The translations under genes were made by a program, and so were the position numbers. A stretch of 55,337 bases of DNA from positions 1 to 55,337 of the forward strand of contig NZ_JAKGTQ010000009.1 of the NCBI RefSeq assembly GCF_021568285.1. The letters run 5' to 3'. Shown here one piece after another: positions 9,201-15,813 of this stretch. Origin of the DNA: Rheinheimera sp. UJ63. GTDB taxonomy: Bacteria; Pseudomonadota; Gammaproteobacteria; Enterobacterales; Alteromonadaceae. A model generated the notes under the pieces. The model did not search any database. It worked only from the letters and a program-made list of their open reading frames with translations, and was not told where the DNA came from. Positions within the stretch are counted from its first letter, which is position 1; each line of letters starts with the position of its first letter.

Positions 9201-9450
9201 TACTATTCGGTACTTGTTTTGATAAGGCGGTAATGTATTCATTTAGGTAGTGGATAAAACGAGTAGCTTGATTTGATGATATCGGTTTACCGTTTTCGTC
9301 TCGATGTTGAGTTCTATACATGAGCCAAAAAATTTCATCATATTTATTTTGTGTTAATACATAATAGTTAACGAGCTTGTCTGAATACTTCTTATCAGCA
9401 TTCTTCTTGATTAATGTTTGTAGTGTCTCAGGCAGTTCGTGAAATTGCAT
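6208..9450 (-). CDS. Very large tyrosine recombinase (1080 aa)
   Basis: A probable DNA strand-exchange enzyme. The tyrosine recombinase catalytic set is visible: arginine in CGLRRSEVYYL (near residue 540), the HRLRHSF box near 660 with H-x-x-R, and LTGHSGPSITILHYMHS with the conserved histidine and a nucleophile tyrosine near 735. The protein is about three times the length of an ordinary phage integrase. It has some 500 residues before the catalytic domain and about 345 after it. The ATG overlaps the stop of the 834-aa gene (TAATG), so translation is probably coupled. The gene is AT-rich relative to the alginate region, a sign of transfer. I recognise no domain in the extensions. Confidence 0.85.
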   Translation of the reverse strand: MQFHELPETLQTLIKKNADKKYSDKLVNYYVLTQNKYDEIFWLMYRTQHRDENGKPISSNQATRFIHYLNEYITALSKQVPNSIKLRNPVLIRRPKPPLRHKYGNDLKLIERLDKTFKSEPDLCLSKPKTLSEQKSHEWDARFYLGQLIYSAMRFGGLLRLDLVNSYFHNLTQGKPFFKENLCWFELTGSSNDFHVWIPDPVTMNFLPRFYKHRNSNIDEISDFLKNTNWRLCLNAYLKNIGDTSLRKHRNKALVSLLIAKLSLTQTPCHLPVLDGTQPNLTLQRNSFYRLIGIHEKKVSNLAIEEMRTSSVTGPRISEDFKLPESAYTDCAEVMKQAKAELKKLLTVTQSERNNINEKKITFSEISSTLKVIASNSEYNLLPITRLLISWTATRLTSNSRWSNKLKPSSLLSFLGTIFSPMSRVFGAKQIHQLEPSSLDELYLEIIDEAPNLRGQLKRTRILRDFHIYLEKQYNLTPSYIFSGFITDTVKKTQMMVDANILMPTEYFDLLRFISEKATQDKVPTLKYAQIILLIIGFRCGLRRSEVYYLRISDIYPINENWNEKREIKITKRTEMLIRPFEQRTLKSSAAERRIPIGQLLNTSEIGFFNRYLEKNKITTHTTYLFTNPMTNSLFDQEELFNPLVSLLKQITGDDSFRYHRLRHSFNTWIFWYWQQHKYQYDFPLVSYLSHEYMKHLIDARKVYFQGKGEHEIRSELFAISLLTGHSGPSITILHYMHSFQWAYHAEFWKEQWFSPDTSAKLLDIPRRTYFDKLKKVGFHMTLLDAISEYCQRPEIAEHVKRELTFTTGKQTALAELELYEALLTYNEWYLFPFHLGKTSICPPPYEWAKKNSINEKKFENAVRLLNELQNKKWPGKYGASIRTETNLSTHNSFELEYGDDNVIYPYFTLRKSPIHNFAKATINFIIPHFLSLNNHDKESVLEACKRTLMFQTKDWASAQFWEADDLWLYLEQLYPLLVKIHTAYQFRCQIRARREHPTSSWHDLIDKWATPNKFKHFFSTKFTPYIDTGVDGYALFTVERLNHEELGHKVGDHGFFVSLALIYFSYAESNYPLPPNEII

Positions 9451-11954
9451 TAATCGATACCCTGAAGTGCTTTGATACCAAGCGACTTGCGTATCTCATC
9501 CAACAAAGGTTCAATTGCTTTTCGAATATCATTAATAGACAAGGTGGAAAAAACATGCCATTGGCTTTCTCCGATATTGCTATGGCCAAGAAATGCATCT
9601 ATGAAAATGGGGTTAATATTTTTTAATTCAAAGTATGAGCGTAGAATCTTACGATTGCTATTTGCTGGTAGTTTGAAAAAATCAGATGTTTGTTGGATAT
9701 AAATATATGGTCTATATGAACTAACAGTTACTTTTACTGAGCCATTTTTTATGTTGGAAGCTGTAAAAAAAAACGGTTCGGGACACCCTAGCTCTTGCCA
9801 TTTCCTGAGTAAATCCAGTCTATGAAGGTGACTTAACATCGACATGAGATGGTTACGATACATTTGTGCAATTTTAATCGCATATTGATGAAGCGGAAGT
9901 GTCCGAGTATGAAACTCGTCTGCACTGTCTTTGTCTCTTATTATGGCTACTTTTGAGTCAGCGAGTATTTCAGACATATTTATAAACCCATCATGTGTAG
10001 GTCTAATTCCTGATAATAATCCCTGGCAAACAATGCAATACGCTGTATAAAAATTATGAAACTGCATCAATGGATCAAGAGTCCAATTACTGTTCTCATC
10101 GAGTTTAGTCGTTTTTGAGTGAGGGAGGCGTTTCTTTAAGTCGGCTAATTTATTTTGAATGCCGCTAATAAGCTGCTTATATTGCGTAAAAGTTGGCAAA
10201 TCGCGACAACCAATAAAAGTTTTATTTAATTCATTTGAGTCTGTTGTATCACAAAATGGGATTTCTATTCCTACTTCGAGTGATATGACTTCAATGAGTT
10301 TTCTATATCTTGTTTGCAATACAGAAATGGGGAGGGCGGTGTAATATAATCTTGCCTGACTTCCTGGCGCCGGTCTGTTGAACATAAGAGTTGCACAAGC
10401 ACTACCAAACATTGCGCATGCTCTTAAAAATAAGTGATTTTCGAGTTTCGAGCGTATAACTTTAATACCTAATTCTTTCTCCACATTATCTATATATGTG
10501 GCTGATGTCCGAAAAAGGCTGCTAGAAGATAAATAATAGCCCTCTAATAATTCTTCTGCGATGTTTGATAAGACCTTTGGTAAAGGCAGATGCAAAAATT
10601 CTGAGTATTTGATTGAACATTCATGGTTACTGTCTGAGGAATACTGAATTTTAAAAGCAGGTATCACGAAAGTGTTTTTGCTAAGATTCACATGAGGATA
10701 TGATTTTGCTGAGTCTATATAGCTTACGTCAGTGTTTGATAAATCATGTTCTTTTTGGCCTGAAAAAAATATCATAGCTAGATAAAATGCAGCAAATAAC
10801 TTATCAGGGCCTTCTTTTGGAGAAAGGCAAAAATTTAATATTCGACTAACTTCTGTATTAGATAATGTGCGATTTTCAGTTTTCAGGTAATGATGTTGCC
10901 TCTCAATCTTTTTTATTACTCCCTTTGCTACTTTTTTGCCATGAAATGCAGCTATATAAGCTTCAACAGGCTCGTGATCAGTGAATACATAAAGTTGTTC
11001 ATGTTGTTGCTCAAACACTTCTTCGCCGGCATCGTCGATATCATCACTCATACTTACTTGCTGAATTGAGTAAACCTCGTCATCTTTCGTTCCATTCGCG
11101 AGACTTTCAATTTGAACAATGACGTCTCTCTCTAGTTCTGTAACACCATGGTTATTGATCGACTCTTTAGGGTTAGCGTGGTTTCTTTTAATCTTAGAAA
11201 TCTGTTTTCTATTTTTTCGCTTGCCTAAAGGTATCTCAAGGACCTTTATACAATTGGTTATTTCATGGTAGAGATATATTGCATTATCTGATTTGCTTTC
11301 AGATGATAGAGATCCTGGACTAAGAAGTGAGATGTGATTTAAGTTATTGGTTTTTTTGTAAAATGTTCTGTAGTTGTAAAGAAAGCCAATGAATTCAGAT
11401 AGGTTTTGACATTTTCGGCAATCCATCATTTCAAGCCAGGTTATAGCGGTTGTGTCTACTGTTAGTCTTCTAAAGAAGACACTCAATAAGTTGTATTCAT
11501 AATCCTTAAAGCGTTCAGTATCATCATTTTTGTTTCTAACAAGATACTTTAGCATCAGCAAAACGTGCCTAATCCATTTGAAAAAGCTAGCATTTTTTCT
11601 GTTTATTAAATAGAAGATAGGGTAAAAGGGGTAATCCGTAAGAGAGCCTCGGAATAATTCATTGAGTTCAGTTTTTTCATTATTTCTTTTATATTTCTTA
11701 GGGTTTCCATTATTTCTTATTATGCCCAATAAGCTATCAGATGCCTCAAGAAGATATTGGATCCTTTTAGTTAGCGCTATGTCTCTGTGTATGTCGTCCA
11801 TCCATATGTCATCGAATGCAGCTCTAATATTTTTGAGCACCCCAATAATGCCATCTAGTGAACTAGGAGCATCAATTTCGGTTAATAAAGAAGAAAACCA
11901 ACTGATTTCTTCATCATCTTTAATACCTAATTCTTTTAATGCTTTTTTATACAA
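9450..11954 (-). CDS. Recombinase-like protein without recognisable nucleophile (834 aa)
   Basis: The C-terminal third resembles a tyrosine recombinase fold. LLSGIRPTHDGFI near residue 650 keeps the first arginine. SNRKILRSYF near 770 keeps the second arginine but lacks the histidine of H-x-x-R. FLGHSNIGESQWHVF near 790 keeps the histidine of the GH box, but the usual tyrosine position holds histidine, with phenylalanine two residues later. It is therefore probably a non-catalytic or architectural partner of the 1080-aa recombinase, whose gene overlaps its stop codon by one base. The N-terminal 600 residues are not recognised. A stretch rich in acidic residues (DDIDDAGEEVFEQQ) lies near residue 310. 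Confidence 0.65.
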   Translation of the reverse strand: MYKKALKELGIKDDEEISWFSSLLTEIDAPSSLDGIIGVLKNIRAAFDDIWMDDIHRDIALTKRIQYLLEASDSLLGIIRNNGNPKKYKRNNEKTELNELFRGSLTDYPFYPIFYLINRKNASFFKWIRHVLLMLKYLVRNKNDDTERFKDYEYNLLSVFFRRLTVDTTAITWLEMMDCRKCQNLSEFIGFLYNYRTFYKKTNNLNHISLLSPGSLSSESKSDNAIYLYHEITNCIKVLEIPLGKRKNRKQISKIKRNHANPKESINNHGVTELERDVIVQIESLANGTKDDEVYSIQQVSMSDDIDDAGEEVFEQQHEQLYVFTDHEPVEAYIAAFHGKKVAKGVIKKIERQHHYLKTENRTLSNTEVSRILNFCLSPKEGPDKLFAAFYLAMIFFSGQKEHDLSNTDVSYIDSAKSYPHVNLSKNTFVIPAFKIQYSSDSNHECSIKYSEFLHLPLPKVLSNIAEELLEGYYLSSSSLFRTSATYIDNVEKELGIKVIRSKLENHLFLRACAMFGSACATLMFNRPAPGSQARLYYTALPISVLQTRYRKLIEVISLEVGIEIPFCDTTDSNELNKTFIGCRDLPTFTQYKQLISGIQNKLADLKKRLPHSKTTKLDENSNWTLDPLMQFHNFYTAYCIVCQGLLSGIRPTHDGFINMSEILADSKVAIIRDKDSADEFHTRTLPLHQYAIKIAQMYRNHLMSMLSHLHRLDLLRKWQELGCPEPFFFTASNIKNGSVKVTVSSYRPYIYIQQTSDFFKLPANSNRKILRSYFELKNINPIFIDAFLGHSNIGESQWHVFSTLSINDIRKAIEPLLDEIRKSLGIKALQGID

Positions 11955-11982
11955 GATTATTCATCCAACTTCTAAAGGCAAG

Positions 11983-12462
11983 TTACACATTTCTTTTTTG
12001 TTTGTATTTAGGGTAATCGTCCAGAATTGATGGTTTGAGATAACTCTTGATGATTTCTAGTTGTGCGCTGACCTTGGTTCCTAATGAAAACAACAACGCT
12101 CCGCCTGCTATGTCGTCTAATGCAAATTGTAATAGTTCTTCTTTTTTCTGTTTTTTCTTTAGTATTACTTTAAACATATTTAGCTGATCGATATCAAACG
12201 ATGAATCCAGTTTCGAAGCGGCATGACAGGCACTAAGTAATTCGAATTGTCTAAATCCACTTACAACGAAGTAATCATTTTCAGATGTACCTTTTTTAAC
12301 TACAGCTATTGGGAATACTTCTAGTAAGCGTGACAAGCTGTTAAATGAGATGTCGTTAATGTTTGCGTTATACATTAATCCATAAAGCTGAGAAATCTGC
12401 TCTTTAAGACTTGGGTGGATACCTTTAAGTTGTTCAAAAGATACATGAATGAATTGGTTCAT
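11983..12462 (-). CDS. Small ParB-like protein, first gene of the recombinase operon
   Basis: A 159-residue protein. Residues 50-80 read FPIAVVKKG then DYFVVSGFRQFELLSAC, which resembles the ParB N-terminal-domain core in which a short strand is followed by G-x-R-R-x-x-A. Here the second arginine is glutamine. No helix-turn-helix is evident. A basic patch (KKKQKKEE) lies near residue 105. It ends 28 bp before the 834-aa gene, with the same strand and base composition, so it probably acts with the recombinases, perhaps as a DNA-binding or regulatory factor. The ParB link is a pattern judgement and is tentative. Confidence 0.5.
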   Translation of the reverse strand: MNQFIHVSFEQLKGIHPSLKEQISQLYGLMYNANINDISFNSLSRLLEVFPIAVVKKGTSENDYFVVSGFRQFELLSACHAASKLDSSFDIDQLNMFKVILKKKQKKEELLQFALDDIAGGALLFSLGTKVSAQLEIIKSYLKPSILDDYPKYKQKRNV

Positions 12463-12739
12463 TGCCTAGTCCTTAGTGCATACAAGTAGAGCTGATTATA
12501 TTTTGAGCAGATATGTGAACGGTGACATTTTCAACTCAGAGCAGTAATCTAAAATGTTATTTTTAAAAGTGCAATAGTGTGACAAATTAATTGTTTTAAA
12601 GTGGTATAAACCGGTGTAATATGGGCGCTCATTGAGTATGGATTTTAGTTGTCTCCCAGCAAGTTTCTGCCAGTAAAATATTGTTTTTAATGATTTTTAT
12701 GTCGCGCCTTCCTTTTTTATCTCCCTTGAAAATTTTATG
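12463..12739. other. Putative end of integrative element, noncoding
   Basis: AT-rich stretch between the first recombinase-operon gene and the tRNA fragment. It should contain the operon promoter and, if this is an element end, the arm sites for the recombinase. I see no strong inverted repeats or consensus promoter. Confidence 0.35.
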
Positions 12740-12786
12740 CTCTCCGGAGGCAGAGGTCCCGCGTTCGAATCGCGGCGGGTGCACCA
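12740..12786 (+). other. 3' fragment of tRNA-Arg(CCG), probable attachment site
   Basis: The sequence begins in the anticodon loop (CTCCGGA, anticodon CCG at 12744-12746). It continues with GGCAGAGGTC, a T arm CCGCG-TTCGAAT-CGCGG, the 3' acceptor strand CGGGTGC, discriminator A and an encoded CCA. The downstream half matches bacterial tRNA-Arg(CCG), but the D arm and 5' acceptor strand are absent; the preceding bases are AT-rich and do not pair. A fragment starting at the anticodon loop is the classic footprint of a tyrosine recombinase integrating into a tRNA gene. The recombinase operon begins 278 bp to the left. The intact tRNA would lie at the other element end, left of the window. Confidence 0.75.
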
Positions 12787-12795
12787 TAAAACATC

Positions 12796-12826
12796 AAAAC
12801 CACCTTAAGGTGGTTTTTGTGTTTTT
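12796..12826 (+). terminator. Terminator after the tRNA fragment
   Basis: A perfect 22-bp palindrome with arms AAAACCACCTT and AAGGTGGTTTT is followed by a T-rich tract. It is probably the original terminator of the tRNA-Arg transcript. Confidence 0.75.
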
Positions 12827-12852
12827 GGTACTTTGCCCAGTGAGAACGCGTT

Positions 12853-12884
12853 GTTCGACAAAAACGTCTGGAACGTTTTTGAAC
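12853..12884. repeat. Bulged hairpin within the repeated spacer
   Basis: Arms GTTC/GAAC and AAAAACGT/ACGTTTTT enclose the loop CTGGA, with three unpaired bases. It is followed by GC-rich self-complementary sequence (GGCCCGAAGGGC). It looks like a structured spacer or REP-like element. Confidence 0.45.
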
Positions 12885-12925
12885 AGCTCCGCTGGCCCGA
12901 AGGGCGAGGGCAGGACAGCCCGAGT

Positions 12926-12946
12926 AATCGCGGCGGGTGCACCATA
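12926..12946 (+). repeat. Second 21-bp copy of the tRNA-Arg 3' end
   Basis: Identical over 21 bp to 12768-12788: the 3' half of the T arm, acceptor strand, CCA and two following bases. The copies are 158 bp apart. The upstream half of the T arm is not present here. It may be an older attachment-site scar or the end of a deleted second tRNA gene. Confidence 0.7.
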
Positions 12947-12952
12947 TAAATC

Positions 12953-12984
12953 AACCACTTATGCGAAAGCCAGGTGGTTTTTTT
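12953..12984 (+). terminator. Terminator after the second tRNA 3' copy
   Basis: Stem AACCACTT with AGGTGGTT (one G-T pair), an 11-base loop and a T-run. It resembles the terminator at 12796, as expected if the tRNA end and its terminator were duplicated together. Confidence 0.65.
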
Positions 12985-12990
12985 ATGCCT

Positions 12991-13023
12991 TGTGACCACA
13001 TTGTGACCATATCGTGACCATCC
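12991..13023. repeat. Three 11-bp direct repeats containing GTGACCA
   Basis: Units begin at 12991, 13002 and 13013, each with GTGACCA, phased at 11 bp, about one helical turn. They could be protein binding sites, for example recombinase arm sites, beside the attachment-site scars. Function is not known. Confidence 0.5.
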
Positions 13024-13169
13024 TATTTTTTATCTTGCCAAATCATGCACAAAATTGACCTTTGCCCTTTTTTTAAATTAATGCTCTTAGTAAAATTTCT
13101 GGTTGACGTTCAAAGCAAATATATTGTTTGAACAAAACATCTCATAAAGACAGCCGATACGTTGGTTAA

Positions 13170-14222
13170 TTAAGAGCATATTAAATACGAAGGACGAGTT
13201 TTTGTATTAGGTAAGCCTAGTCCCAAATGCAGAGCGTTATCGCCACCAAAATAAGGATTCGGTATTTTTCTTAAATCAGATGCTTTAGCGTGTAGTTCGA
13301 AGGTTTGTAACCATTGAGTCCAATACAGTCCCTCCTTATTCGAACGTAATTTTTTAGTGATTAACTGTCTTTTTGCAAAAAATGCCGTGAGGTACTGAAG
13401 CTGGCCTTGATTATTAAATGCCTGCATAAATAGCGAGCCGGATTTATGGCGTTTTGGTGACTCAAGAAACGCAAGATATTCAGCAAAAGTGGTTACATGC
13501 AGGTGTTGATGTAACCAATACACTGCGCCTTCCCAGTAAGCACCAAATTCCTCTATCTCTGCTGTTTTTAATGGCATTTTAGGCAGTACCATATTGTTGC
13601 CAGCCACTAGTGAATCAATAATGCTTTGGTACGCCTCGTGCCAATTAATAACCTGCCACTCAAGGGTGGTATAAGCGCGTTGGATATAGTCTTTACCATT
13701 AATAGTAAAAGCGACAGGCAAATCGGGTAACGGGATAACAATATCGTCCAATGTTGAGAGCATGCCGTTTGTGGGGGGCTTAGAATACTCTCGAAAAGCG
13801 AGTGGCAATGCGCCTACTCTTGCAAAGGTGAGCATGGTATTAAACCAGCCGATATAACGAGCATTGTTCGCCTTACAGAACGCCATTAGCTCTGGAAACC
13901 TATTTTCGATGGCGTCAGCAAGTTGTTCAGCTGTATGGTTTTTACAGTCCTCCCAACCAAAATATTGGTTACCTGTTGCCCCACTTGAATGATAAGCCTC
14001 TAACCGCTCACCTAAGGAGCAGCAGGCGAGTTCACCTTCTATAGAGATATAAAGTGCTTGAATGGGCAGCAGTTGTAGTCGCCAATAAAAACCGCTAGCA
14101 AACATATAAGGAAAAATGGCTAAGTTTTGGTAGCCACGTTGATGGAGAAGATTGATGGCATGAAGAAGCCTAAGACTGCGCCTAGCAGTCGAGTCATTTA
14201 ATATCACGTTAGCGCTTTTCAT
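13170..14222 (-). CDS. Unrecognised 350-aa protein
   Basis: I do not recognise this family. The protein is soluble in appearance, with no signal peptide or clear membrane segment, and is rich in aromatic residues. Notable stretches are GFYWRLQLLPIQALYISIEG near residue 50, QYFGWEDCKNHTAEQLADAI near 105 and NPYFGGDNALHLGLGLP near the C-terminus. No nucleotide-binding or catalytic motif stands out. The start at 14222 has no strong ribosome-binding site. It stands alone between the tRNA scars and the DUF2845 pseudogene. It could be a leftover of an earlier integrated element or a lineage-specific chromosomal gene. Confidence 0.6.
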   Translation of the reverse strand: MKSANVILNDSTARRSLRLLHAINLLHQRGYQNLAIFPYMFASGFYWRLQLLPIQALYISIEGELACCSLGERLEAYHSSGATGNQYFGWEDCKNHTAEQLADAIENRFPELMAFCKANNARYIGWFNTMLTFARVGALPLAFREYSKPPTNGMLSTLDDIVIPLPDLPVAFTINGKDYIQRAYTTLEWQVINWHEAYQSIIDSLVAGNNMVLPKMPLKTAEIEEFGAYWEGAVYWLHQHLHVTTFAEYLAFLESPKRHKSGSLFMQAFNNQGQLQYLTAFFAKRQLITKKLRSNKEGLYWTQWLQTFELHAKASDLRKIPNPYFGGDNALHLGLGLPNTKTRPSYLICS

Positions 14223-14576
14223 AATCGTAATTAAAACTGTTTTGAGAGTTATATAGGTTAGTTCAGACTCGTGATGTTATTAGCGATTAGCTAAGTAAAT
14301 GATCAAAAATGTCCATTAGGTAATTATATTTATTTAAGAATACGGGATGAAGAGGGATTCACGCGTTCCTCATAGAGCCGCTCTAGAGCCTCATTGATAG
14401 TCATTTCTTTGTCTTTACTCATGTAGCGCTCTATTTGCGGGCTTTTCTTTGATTGGCCTTTATTACACAAACCCCACTATAATCATAGGTTTTGGTGGGT
14501 CTGTGGCATCAATTTTAAAAGGGGTAATTAAGGCGAGCTCTTTTCCATTGGCGGAGGTCCCGCGTTCGAAGCAACG
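14223..14576. other. Noncoding, containing a 17-bp tRNA-Arg T-arm copy
   Basis: GAGGTCCCGCGTTCGAA at 14554-14570 is identical to 12753-12769 of the tRNA-Arg fragment. It is fused directly to GCAACG, the sequence that precedes the start codon of the intact DUF2845 gene at 45.6 kb. The rest holds only a possible 30-codon frame on the minus strand (14422-14330), not convincing as a gene. Confidence 0.55.
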
Positions 14577-14895
14577 ACGCGGCTAAAACAGGGGATTTTA
14601 TTGCTTGGTGTTTTTTGACACTGTTCGCAGCAGTGAATTGCAGTTTTAGGTTGCAAGGTGATAAATTATTGTGCCGTGGTATGGCGAGTGTTGAGGTGCT
14701 TGAGCGGCTTTGTCTCTCTGTTGAAAGGGCAAATCACGGTAGGTGTGAGTACTAATAATATAGAGCTTGGTAAGACCGTTGAAGTCAGTCTTACCACGCT
14801 AAAGCCAGCCGTTGGTTACGAGTTTTAATTATGTATCGCGATAACCGATGGTAAAGTAACGTTCATTAATCGCAAGCAGCAGGGCCGTCTTTTAG
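14577..14895 (+). pseudogene. Pseudogene of the DUF2845 secreted protein
   Basis: Clear degenerate copy of the gene at 45633-45953. The leader GCAACG is shared but the ATG is ACG here. Recognisable blocks follow in order: GAATTGCAGTTTT (Asn-Cys-Ser-Phe), ATGGCGAGTGTTGAGGTGCT (Met-Ala-Ser-Val-Glu-Val-Leu), GTGAGTACTAATAA, ACCGATGGTAAAG and ATTAATCGCAAGCAGCAGGG. Indels after the Leu-Glu-Arg-Leu block shift the frame, so no protein is made. Similarity runs a few bases past the stop (CTGAATTGTT). It is about the same length as the intact gene. Confidence 0.85.
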
Positions 14896-14971
14896 CTGAA
14901 TTGTTACTGCGTGTTATAATTAGCGCCGATGTAAATAAGCGTTGAATTGATCGAAGGCAAGGAGCCCGAAC

Positions 14972-15697
14972 ATGAAATGGATATTGGTTGCAGTACTCAT
15001 GCTTATTCATAATCCCCTAATCGCTTCAACTCAGTATTCCCAAGCGCAATGTAATGAGTTAAAAAAACAAAGAGAATACATTCGTAAGCGAATGAATGCA
15101 GGCTATGGTGTCGCTGAAGGTAATTGGTTAAATGAGCGAGACCGCGAGTTATTTCAGATCATCGGCCTGCGTTGTAATCAAGCATCTTCGCCTGTAAGCC
15201 ATTCACCGCAAAACACCTCAGAAAATACCAACACACCTGAGAGTACTATGTTGTCTGAACCGGCAAAGTCAGCACTGAAGGATATGCCCGATTGGTCGGC
15301 AAATAATGCTATTTTTAGTGGAAGCAAAGCGGCTGCTTGGGCTGATTTCTACCAAGTGCCAACGCATTGTCGGCAAAAAAACTTGTCTGAAACTGACTTT
15401 GTAAAATGTGCAGACCATAAAGCGGAACAACGCCAGCAATTCATCACAAAATGGGAAAAGCAGCAACACACTGTCGTTAACATTAGCCCTGCAATTGAGC
15501 AAAACGATCAGCAGATACAACAATCCACTTTTGCAATTCTCGAGGCCTATATAGCTGAAAATAAAAATTTAGAATTGCCATCAAGCCTAACCCTAAGAGT
15601 GCAAGCTGAGAGCGATTATCATCGGCACTTTAGATGGTTTGGCTTATCTTTTGTTGTGCTGCTGGCGGCGGGTGGGTGGTTGATATGGCGAAAGTGA
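14972..15697 (+). CDS. Secreted or inner-membrane-anchored protein, unknown
   Basis: A 241-residue protein with a signal peptide (MKWILVAVLMLIHNPLIAST) and one C-terminal transmembrane helix (FGLSFVVLLAAGGWLIW, about residues 222-238) followed by RK. This predicts a periplasmic body anchored at the C-terminus. The N-terminal domain carries CNELKKQREYIRKRMNAGYG and a second Cys near residue 69. A linker rich in Ser, Thr, Asn and Pro follows, then a segment with Cys in THCRQKN and VKCADHKAEQ. The ribosome-binding site AAGGAG is well placed. I know no function. It is not obviously in an operon with the methyltransferase downstream (116-bp gap). Confidence 0.7.
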   Translation: MKWILVAVLMLIHNPLIASTQYSQAQCNELKKQREYIRKRMNAGYGVAEGNWLNERDRELFQIIGLRCNQASSPVSHSPQNTSENTNTPESTMLSEPAKSALKDMPDWSANNAIFSGSKAAAWADFYQVPTHCRQKNLSETDFVKCADHKAEQRQQFITKWEKQQHTVVNISPAIEQNDQQIQQSTFAILEAYIAENKNLELPSSLTLRVQAESDYHRHFRWFGLSFVVLLAAGGWLIWRK

Positions 15698-15813
15698 TGT
15701 TGATGAAAGCAGGCTAAGCACGTGTCAAAATTACTTTAGCGCACAGATTTATACGTTGCTCAAATCACACTTTATTGATAATACTAAACAACATCATGGA
15801 TTGAGGCGGTTTT

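Noticed and set aside
12681..12999. Overlapping frames of 104 and 64 codons across the tRNA fragments
   Set aside because: They run through tRNA sequence and terminators and cannot be genes.
14330..14422. 30-codon minus-strand frame starting MSKDKEMTINEALERL
   Set aside because: Coding-like in composition, and the frame extends upstream to a stop, but no ribosome-binding site or recognisable family was found. Possibly a fragment of a lost gene.
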